Shown piece after piece: positions 8,549-16,679 of a stretch of 44,039 nt of DNA (positions are counted from its first letter, which is position 1; the number at the start of each line of letters is the position of its first letter). The position numbers and the translations under genes are program-made. Source of the DNA: Lysobacteraceae bacterium (GTDB lineage Bacteria; Pseudomonadota; Gammaproteobacteria; Xanthomonadales; Rhodanobacteraceae). The notes under the pieces are model-generated. The model searched no databases, had not been told where the DNA came from, and saw nothing but the letters and a program-made list of their open reading frames with translations. The stretch covers positions 1 to 44,039 of the forward strand of contig JAGWPB010000015.1 of assembly GCA_028870665.1 (NCBI GenBank). The letters run 5' to 3'.

Positions 8549-8904
8549 GCCGCAGCGGAGCCAACAAGCGCCGCGCCGAGCGCAAGCGCGCCAGCGGCGT
8601 GATCCAGGTGATCAACGCCATCACCGGCGAAACCATGGGTCGCATCGGCAATCTCTCCAGCTCCGGTCTGATGCTGATCAGCCAGCAGATGCTGCGCGAT
8701 GACGCGCTGTACCAGCTGAGCTTCCAGCTGCCGCACAGCGACGGCCGCGCGCACACCATGGAGATCGGCGTGCACGAGCAGTGGAGCGAACAGGCGGCGG
8801 TACCGGGCCAGTACTGGGCGGGCTTCCGCATCATCGATCTCAGCCCGGACGATGCCGCCGCCCTGCAGGCCTGGCTGGCGCGCCCGGAAAACGCGCTGAT
8901 CTGA
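8545..8904 (+). CDS. PilZ domain protein (probable c-di-GMP receptor)
   Basis: A 119-residue single-domain protein. The PilZ c-di-GMP-binding signatures are present: an RxxxR element at residues 9-13 (RRAER) and an NxSxxG motif at 36-41 (NLSSSG), followed by a beta-barrel ending in YWAGFRIIDLS. Such proteins usually act as cytoplasmic c-di-GMP sensors that modulate a partner. Its start overlaps the DUF1631 stop (ATGA at 8545-8548), so the DUF1631 protein is the obvious candidate partner. The dehydratase gene begins 22 bases downstream. Confidence 0.9.
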   Translation: MSRSGANKRRAERKRASGVIQVINAITGETMGRIGNLSSSGLMLISQQMLRDDALYQLSFQLPHSDGRAHTMEIGVHEQWSEQAAVPGQYWAGFRIIDLSPDDAAALQAWLARPENALI

Positions 8905-8926
8905 GTCGCCAGGTCCGTCCCGGCGC

Positions 8927-9871
8927 ATGATCCCCCTGCCCGACCGCGCTGCCGTCGAAGCCGCCGCGGCGCGCATCGCCGGGCGCGTGCGCAGCACACC
9001 GGTCGTGGCGCTGGAACGCGGCGCGTTCGGCCTCGACCGCGTGCGCGGGTTGGTGCTCAAGCTCGAATCGCTGCAGCACGCGGGCTCGTTCAAGCCGCGC
9101 GGCGCGCTCAACCGCGTGCTCGCGGCGGGCAGGCCGCCCGGCGCCGGCCTGATCGCGGCTTCCGGCGGCAATCACGGCGCGGCGGTGGCCTGGGTGGGCC
9201 GCGTGCTCGGCTTGCCGGCGGAAATCTTCGTGCCGGCGATCGCCAGCCCCGCCAAGGTCCGGCGCCTGCGCGATTTCGGCGCCACGGTGCATGTCGGCGG
9301 CGCCGGCTACAGCGAGGCGCTGGCGGCCTGCGAAGTCCGCCGCGCCGAGAGCGGCGCACTCGCGGTTCACGCCTACGACGACCCCGACGTGGTGGCCGGC
9401 GCCGGCACGCTGGCGCGCGAATTCGAACAGCAGGCCGGCGCGCTCGACAGCGTGCTGGTCGCGGTCGGCGGCGGCGGCCTGCTGGGCGGGCTGCTGGCCT
9501 GGTGGGGCGAGCGCGTGCGCGTGATCGCGGTCGAATCCGTGGGCTGCCCGACCCTGCACGACGCGCTGGCCGCAGGGCATCCGGTCGACGTCGCCGTGTC
9601 GGGCCTGGTCGCCGACAGCCTGGGCGCTCGCCGCATCGGCACGCTCGGCTGGCAGCTGGCGCGACGCTACCCGGTCACCAGCCTGCTGGTGGAGGACGCG
9701 GCCATTCGCGACGCGCAGCATGCGCTCTGGCGCGATCTGCGCGTGGCCGCCGAACCCGGCGCCGCAACCGCGCTGGCCGCACTGCTGTCGGGGGCCTACC
9801 GCCCTGCGGCCGGCGAGCGCGTCGGCGTGATCGTCTGCGGCGGCAACGCGGATCTCGCCGCGCTCGTCTGA
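8927..9871 (+). CDS. PLP-dependent threonine/serine dehydratase-like enzyme
   Basis: A 314-residue fold-type II PLP enzyme. It has the cofactor lysine in SFKPRGA (Lys56), the substrate loop SGGNHG (79-84) and the phosphate-binding glycine loop VGGGGLLGGL (about 180-189). No C-terminal ACT regulatory domain is present, so it resembles catabolic threonine dehydratase, serine racemase or hydroxyaspartate dehydratase-like enzymes rather than biosynthetic IlvA. The exact substrate cannot be assigned from sequence alone. It lies between the PilZ gene and pepQ on the same strand. Confidence 0.88.
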   Translation: MIPLPDRAAVEAAAARIAGRVRSTPVVALERGAFGLDRVRGLVLKLESLQHAGSFKPRGALNRVLAAGRPPGAGLIAASGGNHGAAVAWVGRVLGLPAEIFVPAIASPAKVRRLRDFGATVHVGGAGYSEALAACEVRRAESGALAVHAYDDPDVVAGAGTLAREFEQQAGALDSVLVAVGGGGLLGGLLAWWGERVRVIAVESVGCPTLHDALAAGHPVDVAVSGLVADSLGARRIGTLGWQLARRYPVTSLLVEDAAIRDAQHALWRDLRVAAEPGAATALAALLSGAYRPAAGERVGVIVCGGNADLAALV

Positions 9872-9987
9872 AAGGGCGTCCGCTGCGACCGGCGCGCGCA
9901 AGCTTCCGACCTGACGGCCGGCCCGCGGCGGCTGGCAACGCGGCGCGCGGCGGGGCATGCTTGCCGTCTGCCTGCTGGACGCCCGCC

Positions 9988-11310
9988 ATGACCGACACGC
10001 TCGCCCGACTCTACGCCGACCATCTCGCCACCCTGATGGCGCGCGCCGACCTCGCGCTGACCGCGGCGCGGCGCGATCACCTGCTGATCGCCGCCGGCAT
10101 GCCGGCGTGCTACTTCCTCGACGACCGGCCGACCGGCTTCGTCGCCAACCCGCATTTCCTGCACTGGCTGCCGCTGACCGGCGCGCCGGGCAGCTGGCTG
10201 CGCTACACCCCGGGACAGCGCCCGCAGCTGATCTTCCTGCAGCCGCGCGACTACTGGCATGTGGTGCCCGATGCGCCGTCCGGCGCCTGGGTCGAACACT
10301 TCGACATCGTCACCATCCGCACGCCCGAGGAGGCGCGCCCCCACCTGCCCGATGCGGCTGCGCGTTGCGCGGTGATCGGCCCTGCCGACACCCGCGGCGG
10401 GCTGCCCTGCGACAACCCGCAGGCGGTGCTCGATCACCTGCACTGGGAACGCGCGATCAAGACTCCCTACGAGACGCTGCTGATGCGCGTCGCCAGCCGC
10501 ATCGGCGCACGCGCGCACCGCGCCGCCGAAGCGGCGTTCCGGGCCGGTTCCAGCGAGTTCGAGATCCATCTCGCCTACCTCGCCGCCAGCGGCCTCAGCG
10601 AGGCCGAGCTGCCCTACGCCAACATCATCGCGCTCGACCATCACGGCGCCGTGCTTCACTACAGCGACTTCGTGCGCACGCGGCCCGCCGCGCCGAAGAG
10701 CTTCCTGATCGACGCCGGCGGCCAGCACGCCGGCTATGCCAGCGACATCACCCGCACCCATGCCGCCGCCGGCCACGACGGCTTTGCCGCGCTGATCGCC
10801 AGCATGGAGGCCGTGCAGCAGCACCTCTGCGACGGCGTGCGCGCGGGACAGGGCTATCCCGAGCTGCATCTCGAAGCGCATCGCCGGATCGCCGGCGTGC
10901 TGGCCGAACACGGCCTGGTCCGCTGCAGCGCCGAGGCCGCCTTCGACCAGGGCATCACCCGCACGTTCTTCCCGCACGGACTGGGCCACCTGCTGGGCCT
11001 GCAGGTGCACGACATCGGCGGCCACCAGGCCGGCCCCGGCGGCGGCACGCTGGCGAAGCCTGACGGCCACCCCTACCTGCGCCTGACCCGCACCCTGCAG
11101 CCCGGCATGGTGGTGACCATCGAGCCGGGGCTGTACTTCATCGGCATGCTGCTCGACGAACTGCGCACCACGCCGGCGGCCGCGGATGTCGACTGGGCAC
11201 GGGTCGCGACCTTCATGCCCTACGGCGGCATCCGCATCGAGGACGACGTGCAGTGCACCGCGGGTGCGCCGCTCAATCTCACCCGCGAGGCGTTTGCGGC
11301 GCTGGGGTGA
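9988..11310 (+). CDS. pepQ: Xaa-Pro dipeptidase PepQ
   Basis: A cytoplasmic metallopeptidase of the M24 'pita-bread' fold that hydrolyses dipeptides with C-terminal proline. Its 440 residues compare with 443 in E. coli PepQ. The five metal ligands are visible: Asp242 (LIDAG), Asp253 (SDITRT), His334 (PHGLGH), Glu379 (TIEPGLY) and Glu418 (IRIED). The N-terminal domain has the PepQ-type YFLDDRPTGFVANPHFLHWLP region. The gene converges with cydC, leaving only four bases between stop codons, so there is no room for a separate terminator. Confidence 0.96.
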   Translation: MTDTLARLYADHLATLMARADLALTAARRDHLLIAAGMPACYFLDDRPTGFVANPHFLHWLPLTGAPGSWLRYTPGQRPQLIFLQPRDYWHVVPDAPSGAWVEHFDIVTIRTPEEARPHLPDAAARCAVIGPADTRGGLPCDNPQAVLDHLHWERAIKTPYETLLMRVASRIGARAHRAAEAAFRAGSSEFEIHLAYLAASGLSEAELPYANIIALDHHGAVLHYSDFVRTRPAAPKSFLIDAGGQHAGYASDITRTHAAAGHDGFAALIASMEAVQQHLCDGVRAGQGYPELHLEAHRRIAGVLAEHGLVRCSAEAAFDQGITRTFFPHGLGHLLGLQVHDIGGHQAGPGGGTLAKPDGHPYLRLTRTLQPGMVVTIEPGLYFIGMLLDELRTTPAAADVDWARVATFMPYGGIRIEDDVQCTAGAPLNLTREAFAALG

Positions 11311-11314
11311 CGGA

Positions 11315-13045
11315 TCAGGCCTCGGGAATGCCCGACCCGGACGCCGCCGGGTACGCAGCCGCCGGCGCGCAGCGCCGGACGCGCCCCGATTCCATCACCG
11401 CCACCGTGTCGACCAGGCCGCCGAGACCGCCGAGGCGGTGGGTGATCACCAGCACGCTGCGGCCCTGCACCCGCGGCGCCAGCGCGGCATACAGCCGCTG
11501 CGCCGTGACCGCGTCGAGGCCCTCGGTCGGCTCATCGAGGACCAGGATCGGACGATCCGCCAGCAGTGCGCGGGCGATGGCCACGCGCCGCGCCTCGCCG
11601 CCCGACAGGCGCGCGCCTGCCTCGCCCAGCCAGGTGTCGTAGCCCTCGGGCAGTCCGGCGACGAAGCCATCCAGCTGCGCCGCCGTCACTGCCGCCTCGA
11701 CCATCGCGGCGCTGGCGTCGGGGCGCGCCAGCAGCAGATTGTCCAGCAGGCTGGCATTGAAGATGTGGGTGCGCTGCTCGACCACCGCGATCGCCGCGCG
11801 CACGTCGTCGCCGCGACAGGCCGCGAGCGGGCAGCCGCCCAGCGTGATGCGGCCGTGCTGGATCGGATAGAGCCGCAGCAGTGCCGCGACCACGCTGCTC
11901 TTGCCGGCGCCGGAGGGACCCAGCAGCGCGACGCGGTGCCCCTGCGGCAGATCGAGATCGACGCCCTCGAGCGCCCACGGCGCGGCCTCGGCATAGCGCA
12001 GATGCACATCGCGCAGCGCGAGATCGCCGCGCGCCGGCAGCGGCAGCGGAGGGTTCGCATCCGTCACCGCCGGACTCGCGTCGGCCAGCGCGAAGACGCG
12101 CGCGGCCGCGGTCAGGGTCGCGCCCAGCTGCGCCAGCGCCTCCGGCAACGGCGCGATCGCCTCGAATGCGGCCAGCGCCAGCAGCGCCAGCAGCGCCAGG
12201 TCCGGCGCGGCCAGCGCCCCGGCACGCAGCGCCGCGCTACCGAGCAGCACGCTGCCGGCCGCGGCGAGCTGCGCTGCCAGCGGTACCAGCGCGCCCGCCC
12301 GCGCCTGCAGACCGTCGAGCGTGGCGCGCGCATCCTGCTGGTCCGCGGTCAGCCCGGCGATGCGCGCAGCCAGCATCGCCTCGCCGCCGTAGAGCGCGAG
12401 CTCGGCGGCGCCCTGCAGCGCATCCGCCGCGGCCGCACGCAAGGCCGCGGCCTGTTCGATCGTGCGCGCGCCCGGCACCTCGCCGCGATGCCAGGCCCAC
12501 CACGGCAGCAGCACCCCCGCCAGCAACGCCAGCAGCAAGGTCAGCAGCGCCACGGGCCACAGATAGAACGCCTGCAGGATGACCACCAGCGGCAGCGCCG
12601 CCAGCGCCACCGCCAGCGGCACCAGCACGGCCAGGTACAGATGCTCCAACCCGTCGATGTCGGCACGCAGCCGCGAGAACAGTTCGGCGTCGCGCAGCAC
12701 GCCGGTACGCGCCGGTGCCAGCGGCAACAGCCGGGCAAACAGCCAGATGCGCAGGCCGCCCAGCGCGCGCAGGGTGGCCTCGTGAGTCACCAGGCGCTCC
12801 AGATAGCGGCCGCCGCTGCGCAGGATGGCGAAACCGCGGATCAGTGCGGCCGGCGTGAAGTAATTGAGCGCGACGCCGCCGGCGCCGGCGATCGCCATGC
12901 TGGCAATGAACCAGCCCGAGAGCGTCAGCAGGCCGATCCCGGCCAGCGTGCTGACCAGAGCCAGCAGCATGCCCAGGGCCATCCAGCCCCACCAGGGGCG
13001 CAGCAGTCCCAGCAGTCGCCACAGCAGGCGCGCGCGGCCGTTCAT
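11315..13045 (-). CDS. cydC: Heterodimeric ABC exporter subunit CydC
   Basis: CydC pairs with CydD to form the exporter of glutathione and cysteine, or heme-related cargo, needed for cytochrome bd assembly. The 576-residue protein has an N-terminal six-helix membrane domain beginning with LLRPWWGWMALGMLLALVSTLAGIGLL cut here to its first part: LLRPWWGWMALG. The C-terminal ATPase has Walker A GPSGAGKSS, signature LSGGEAR and Walker B ILVLDEP. Start ATG 13045 overlaps the cydD stop by four bases. It is the last gene of the operon and ends four bases from the convergent pepQ. Confidence 0.95.
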   Translation of the reverse strand: MNGRARLLWRLLGLLRPWWGWMALGMLLALVSTLAGIGLLTLSGWFIASMAIAGAGGVALNYFTPAALIRGFAILRSGGRYLERLVTHEATLRALGGLRIWLFARLLPLAPARTGVLRDAELFSRLRADIDGLEHLYLAVLVPLAVALAALPLVVILQAFYLWPVALLTLLLALLAGVLLPWWAWHRGEVPGARTIEQAAALRAAAADALQGAAELALYGGEAMLAARIAGLTADQQDARATLDGLQARAGALVPLAAQLAAAGSVLLGSAALRAGALAAPDLALLALLALAAFEAIAPLPEALAQLGATLTAAARVFALADASPAVTDANPPLPLPARGDLALRDVHLRYAEAAPWALEGVDLDLPQGHRVALLGPSGAGKSSVVAALLRLYPIQHGRITLGGCPLAACRGDDVRAAIAVVEQRTHIFNASLLDNLLLARPDASAAMVEAAVTAAQLDGFVAGLPEGYDTWLGEAGARLSGGEARRVAIARALLADRPILVLDEPTEGLDAVTAQRLYAALAPRVQGRSVLVITHRLGGLGGLVDTVAVMESGRVRRCAPAAAYPAASGSGIPEA

Positions 13046-14763
13046 GCCGCCTGATCCGCGCGCACCAGGCGCGCATAGGCGGCGCCTGCCGCGAGCAGTT
13101 CGGCATGCGTGCCGTGCTCGACGACGCGGCCGGATTGCAGCACGGCGATGGCATCGGCGACCCGCGCATGCTGCATGCGATGGGCGATCGCGAGCACGGT
13201 ACGGCCATGGCCCAGTCGTGCCAGCGCCTCCGCGATCGCGGCGCCGGCCGCCGCGTCGAGGTGCTGGGTGGGCTCGTCGAGCAGCAGCACCGGCGCATCG
13301 CGCAGGAACGCGCGCGCCAGCGCCAGCCGCTGCACCTGACCGCCGGACAGGCCGTGACCGTGCTCGCCGAGAGGCGTGTCCCAACCCTGCGGCAACTGCC
13401 CGATGATCGCATCGAGCCCGGCCGCCGCCGCCGCGCGCTGCAGGGCGAGGGCGTCGGCATCGGCGCGGGCGATGCGCAGGTTGTCGCGCACGCTGCCGGC
13501 GAAGACATGCGGACGCTGCGGAACCCAGGCCAGCTGCTGCCGCCAGCGCTCGAGATCGAGATCCGCCAGATCGATCCCGTTGATGCGGATCCGGCCGCGT
13601 TGCGGCCGCGCGAACCCCAGCAGCAGGGTCAGCAGGGTGCTCTTGCCCGCGCCGCTGTCGCCAACCACCGCCAGCGTGCGGCCGGCCGCGATCCGCAGGT
13701 CGAGGCCGGCGAGGGCCGGACGTCCCGGCGCATGCGCATAGTCGACGCCCTCGAAGGCGATGGCGATCGGCGCCTGCGCCACGCGGCCTCCGCCCCGCGC
13801 TCGCGCGGGCACCGGCTCGGCCAGGATCTGCTGCACGCTGGCCGCCACCGCCAGCGCATCCATGCGCGCATGGCGCAGCGTGCCCAGGGTGCGCAGCGGC
13901 AGGAAGAACTCCGGCGCCAGCAGCAGCACGAACAGGCCGTTGAAGAAATGCAGATCGCCCCAGAGCAGGCGGAAGCCGACCAGTACCGCGATCACGGCAA
14001 TGCTGACCGTGGCAAAGAACTCCAGCACCAGCGATGACAGAAAGGCCACCCGCAGCACCGCCATGGTCTCGCTGCGATAAGCCTCGCTGCTGGCCGCCAG
14101 CAGGGCCTGCTCGCGCGCGCCGGCACCGAACAGGCGCAGGGTCACCAGACCCTGCAAGGCATCGAGGAAATGCGCGCCGAGCCGGGTCAGCGCCGTCCAG
14201 CGGCGCTGGCTGGCGCGCTCGGCCGCGTGCCCCAGCAGCAGCATGAACAACGGCACCAGCGGTGCCGTCAGCAGCAGCACCAGTCCGGTCACCCAGTCGG
14301 CGGGAAAGGCCGCGGCCAGGATCGCCAGCGGCAGCACCACCGCGAATGCGCGCTGCGGCAGATAGCGCGCGAAATACGCTGCCAGCTGGTCCACGCCGTC
14401 GACCAGCCGCGTGATCAGGTCGCCGCTCGATTGCCGCGCCAGCCACTGCGGCCCCAGCCGCTGCACCTGCGCCAGCAGTTCGCTGCGCACCGCGGTCACC
14501 ACGCGGCGCCCGGCGTTGAAACCGCAGCGCCGGGTCAGCACCGTCAGCCCCAGGCGCGCGCCGCCCAGCAGCACGAAGCCCAGCAGGGCCGGCAGCAGGG
14601 CGCGCGCGGACGCGTGGGCGAAGATGGCGTCGTCCAGCGCGGACGCCAGCAGCGCCGCCTGGGCGATCAGCGCCAGGGCATTGGCGGCACTGGCCGCGAT
14701 GGCGGCACCGAGCAGGGGTCGTACGCTGCGCGACCGGTCGCGCAGCCAGTCAGGGGCGGGCAT
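13042..14763 (-). CDS. cydD: Heterodimeric ABC exporter subunit CydD
   Basis: The 573-residue partner of CydC. It has an N-terminal membrane domain with six predicted helices and the conserved QWLARQSSGDLITRLVDGVD region, followed by an ATPase with Walker A GDSGAGKST, signature LSGGQVQ and Walker B VLLLDEPT. The order cydD then cydC matches known cydDC operons. The 90 bases upstream (14764-14853) separate it from the truncated globin gene on the same strand and show no clear promoter, consistent with read-through from cydAB. Confidence 0.95.
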   Translation of the reverse strand: MPAPDWLRDRSRSVRPLLGAAIAASAANALALIAQAALLASALDDAIFAHASARALLPALLGFVLLGGARLGLTVLTRRCGFNAGRRVVTAVRSELLAQVQRLGPQWLARQSSGDLITRLVDGVDQLAAYFARYLPQRAFAVVLPLAILAAAFPADWVTGLVLLLTAPLVPLFMLLLGHAAERASQRRWTALTRLGAHFLDALQGLVTLRLFGAGAREQALLAASSEAYRSETMAVLRVAFLSSLVLEFFATVSIAVIAVLVGFRLLWGDLHFFNGLFVLLLAPEFFLPLRTLGTLRHARMDALAVAASVQQILAEPVPARARGGGRVAQAPIAIAFEGVDYAHAPGRPALAGLDLRIAAGRTLAVVGDSGAGKSTLLTLLLGFARPQRGRIRINGIDLADLDLERWRQQLAWVPQRPHVFAGSVRDNLRIARADADALALQRAAAAAGLDAIIGQLPQGWDTPLGEHGHGLSGGQVQRLALARAFLRDAPVLLLDEPTQHLDAAAGAAIAEALARLGHGRTVLAIAHRMQHARVADAIAVLQSGRVVEHGTHAELLAAGAAYARLVRADQAA

Positions 14764-14853
14764 CGGAGATCCCGGCAGCGAAAGGCACCGCGGCGGGCGG
14801 CGGCAGTGTCATGGTCGGACGCGGCGGCTTGGGCGTCAGCGCGGAGCGCGCGA

Positions 14854-15261
14854 TCAGGCCGCCGCGCGATTGCGCATGTGCTCGCCCAGCGCCTCGACGC
14901 GCGGCAGGATGAAGGCACGCAGCCCGGCATCCGCCACGGTCTCCTCCAGCGCCTGCCGGAAACACGCCAGCCAGCCCTCGGCTTCGGCACTCGCGATCGG
15001 GAAGCCGAGATGGCGGCGGCGCAGCATCGGCGCGCCGTGACGCTGCTCGAACAGCGGCGGGCCGCCCAGCCAGCCGGAAAGAAACTCGAACAGCTTCTGC
15101 TCGCTGTGGCCCAGGTCCGACGGATGAATGGCACGGCAGGCGGCGGCCTGCGGCAACGTATCCATCAGCGCATACAAGCGCCGCGTGAGGCGATGCACGC
15201 CGGCTTCACCGCCGAGGCGCTGGTAGGGAGTTGCCGGCGATGACGTGGGTACGAGGGTCAT
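14854..15261 (-). CDS. Group II truncated hemoglobin
   Basis: A 135-residue two-over-two globin of the TrHb2 (YjbI/HbO-like) type. Visible features are the N-terminal TPYQRLGGEAGVHRLTRRLY with a likely B10 tyrosine (Tyr30), the proximal F8 histidine in RRHLGF (His84) and the group II G8 tryptophan (Trp97, EGWLACF). Such globins bind O2 or NO and are tied to NO detoxification or oxygen delivery. It sits within the cytochrome bd operon, between the CydX-like gene and cydD. A longer in-frame frame extends upstream, but ATG 15261 gives the normal family length. Confidence 0.92.
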   Translation of the reverse strand: MTLVPTSSPATPYQRLGGEAGVHRLTRRLYALMDTLPQAAACRAIHPSDLGHSEQKLFEFLSGWLGGPPLFEQRHGAPMLRRRHLGFPIASAEAEGWLACFRQALEETVADAGLRAFILPRVEALGEHMRNRAAA

Positions 15262-15316
15262 GCGGATGCTCCGGTTTGTTGCCACGCGCCCCGCCGCCGG
15301 CGGGGCAGCGCGGGGT

Positions 15317-15532
15317 TCAGGCGTCGCGCGCCGCGGCGGGACCGGGCTGCGTCGCGGCCAGGTCTTCCTGGGTATCAAGCAGCGCCGCGCCGGCGGCGGC
15401 GACCAGCACGATCATCGCGGTGCCGATCAGCCAGGCGAAGTACCACGCCCCGAGATCGCCGAGCATGGCCGCCAGCAGGATCACCACCGCGGCGAGAAAC
15501 ATGAACAGCACGAAGTAGAGAAAGGTCTTCAT
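15317..15532 (-). CDS. CydX-like small subunit of cytochrome bd, with an extra N-terminal helix
   Basis: This 71-residue protein has two hydrophobic segments. The second contains WYFAWLIGT at residues 30-38, nearly identical to the N-terminus of E. coli CydX (WYFAWILGT), followed by a helix and an acidic tail. The first 25 residues form an additional hydrophobic segment that classical CydX of about 37 residues lacks. A GAGGG Shine-Dalgarno overlaps the cydB stop, and the start is 10 bases after it. An internal Met at residue 23 could also give a shorter, more CydX-like product. I infer it is the small structural subunit of the oxidase. Confidence 0.75.
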   Translation of the reverse strand: MKTFLYFVLFMFLAAVVILLAAMLGDLGAWYFAWLIGTAMIVLVAAAGAALLDTQEDLAATQPGPAAARDA

Positions 15533-15542
15533 CGCGGCGCCC

Positions 15543-16676
15543 TCAGTAAGCGTGTTCGTCGTGGGCGATCTGCTCGGCCTTGACCTTGCCGCGCATGACA
15601 TAGAACGCCCAGCTGGTGTACCAGAGGATCAGCGGCACGAACACCAGCGCGAAGCCCAGCATCCACAGCAGGGTGAGCTGGCTGGAGCTCGAATTCCACA
15701 CCGTCAGGCTGACCGACGGATCGCTGCTGGAAGGCAGCAGGAACGGGAACAGCGAGACGCCGGCCGTGCCGATCACGCCGATCCAGGCCAGCGCGCCCAG
15801 CCACCAGCCGAGGTGCGAGCGTCCGGCGCGCGCGGCCAGCAGCGCGCCCAGCATGCCGACGAAGCCGAGCAGCGGCACCAGCCACAGGATCGGCTGCGCG
15901 ATGAAGTTGGACTGCCAGGCGCCCGGCAGCGTAGCCACCGCCTGCTGCAGCGGCGTCTGCGCCACGCCGGCGCCCGGGCCGCTGACGAGCCGGTAGCCGG
16001 GCAGCGCGTGCGTCCAGACCCCGCCGATCGCGAACAGCGCCACGCCGGCGAGCGCCGCCACCTGCGCCAGCCCGCGCGCGCGCTGGTGCAGCGCGCCCTC
16101 GGCGCCGTTCATCACCGTCAGCGCGCCCATCATCGCCGACAACGACAGCGACAGCAGCCCGCACAGGATCGCGAACGGATTGAACAGCGCCAGGAAGCTG
16201 CCGGTGTAGACCGAGGTCAGGTTCCATTCGAAGTGGAACGGCGCGCCGTGGAACAGGTTGCCGAAGGCGGCGCCGAACACCACCATCGGCACCGCGCCGC
16301 TGACGAACAGACTCCAGTCCCAGACGTTGCGCCAGGCCGGGCTGGCGATCTTGCTGCGATATTCGAACCCCAGCGGCCGCACGATCATCGTCCACAGCAG
16401 CAGCAGCATCACCACGTAGAAGCCCGAGAACGCGGTGGCGTAGATCAGCGGGAACGCCGCGAATACCGCGCCGCCACCGAGGATGAACCAGACCTGGTTG
16501 CCGTCCCAGTGCGGGCCGATGATGTTGAGCGCGACGCGGCGCTCGAGGTCGCTGCGGCCGACGTAGCGCAGGATCGTGCCCACGCCCATGTCCATGCCGA
16601 CCATCACCGCCAGGCCGCTCAGCAGGACGCCCAGCAGCAGCCACCAGGTCATCTGCAGCAACGCGTAGATTTCCAT
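15543..16676 (-). CDS. cydB: Cytochrome bd ubiquinol oxidase subunit II
   Basis: CydB is the second membrane subunit of the bd-type quinol oxidase. The 377-residue protein has about eight membrane helices and conserved stretches such as GMDMGVGTILRYVGRSDLER, NIIGPHWDGNQVWFILGGGA and FAAFPLIYA. Its length agrees with E. coli CydB (379). It lies three bases downstream of the cydA stop and is followed after 10 bases by the CydX-like gene. Confidence 0.97.
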   Translation of the reverse strand: MEIYALLQMTWWLLLGVLLSGLAVMVGMDMGVGTILRYVGRSDLERRVALNIIGPHWDGNQVWFILGGGAVFAAFPLIYATAFSGFYVVMLLLLWTMIVRPLGFEYRSKIASPAWRNVWDWSLFVSGAVPMVVFGAAFGNLFHGAPFHFEWNLTSVYTGSFLALFNPFAILCGLLSLSLSAMMGALTVMNGAEGALHQRARGLAQVAALAGVALFAIGGVWTHALPGYRLVSGPGAGVAQTPLQQAVATLPGAWQSNFIAQPILWLVPLLGFVGMLGALLAARAGRSHLGWWLGALAWIGVIGTAGVSLFPFLLPSSSDPSVSLTVWNSSSSQLTLLWMLGFALVFVPLILWYTSWAFYVMRGKVKAEQIAHDEHAY

Positions 16677-16679
16677 GAC

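Noticed and set aside
9872..9987. Possible small gene or RNA between the dehydratase and pepQ
   Set aside because: The 116-base gap is GC-rich with no start-plus-RBS frame, hairpin or -10 element that I could support.
13046..14446. The cydC frame continues open upstream through cydD
   Set aside because: CydC homology begins at 13045 and overlaps the cydD stop in the usual way. The upstream part is an out-of-frame reading of cydD.
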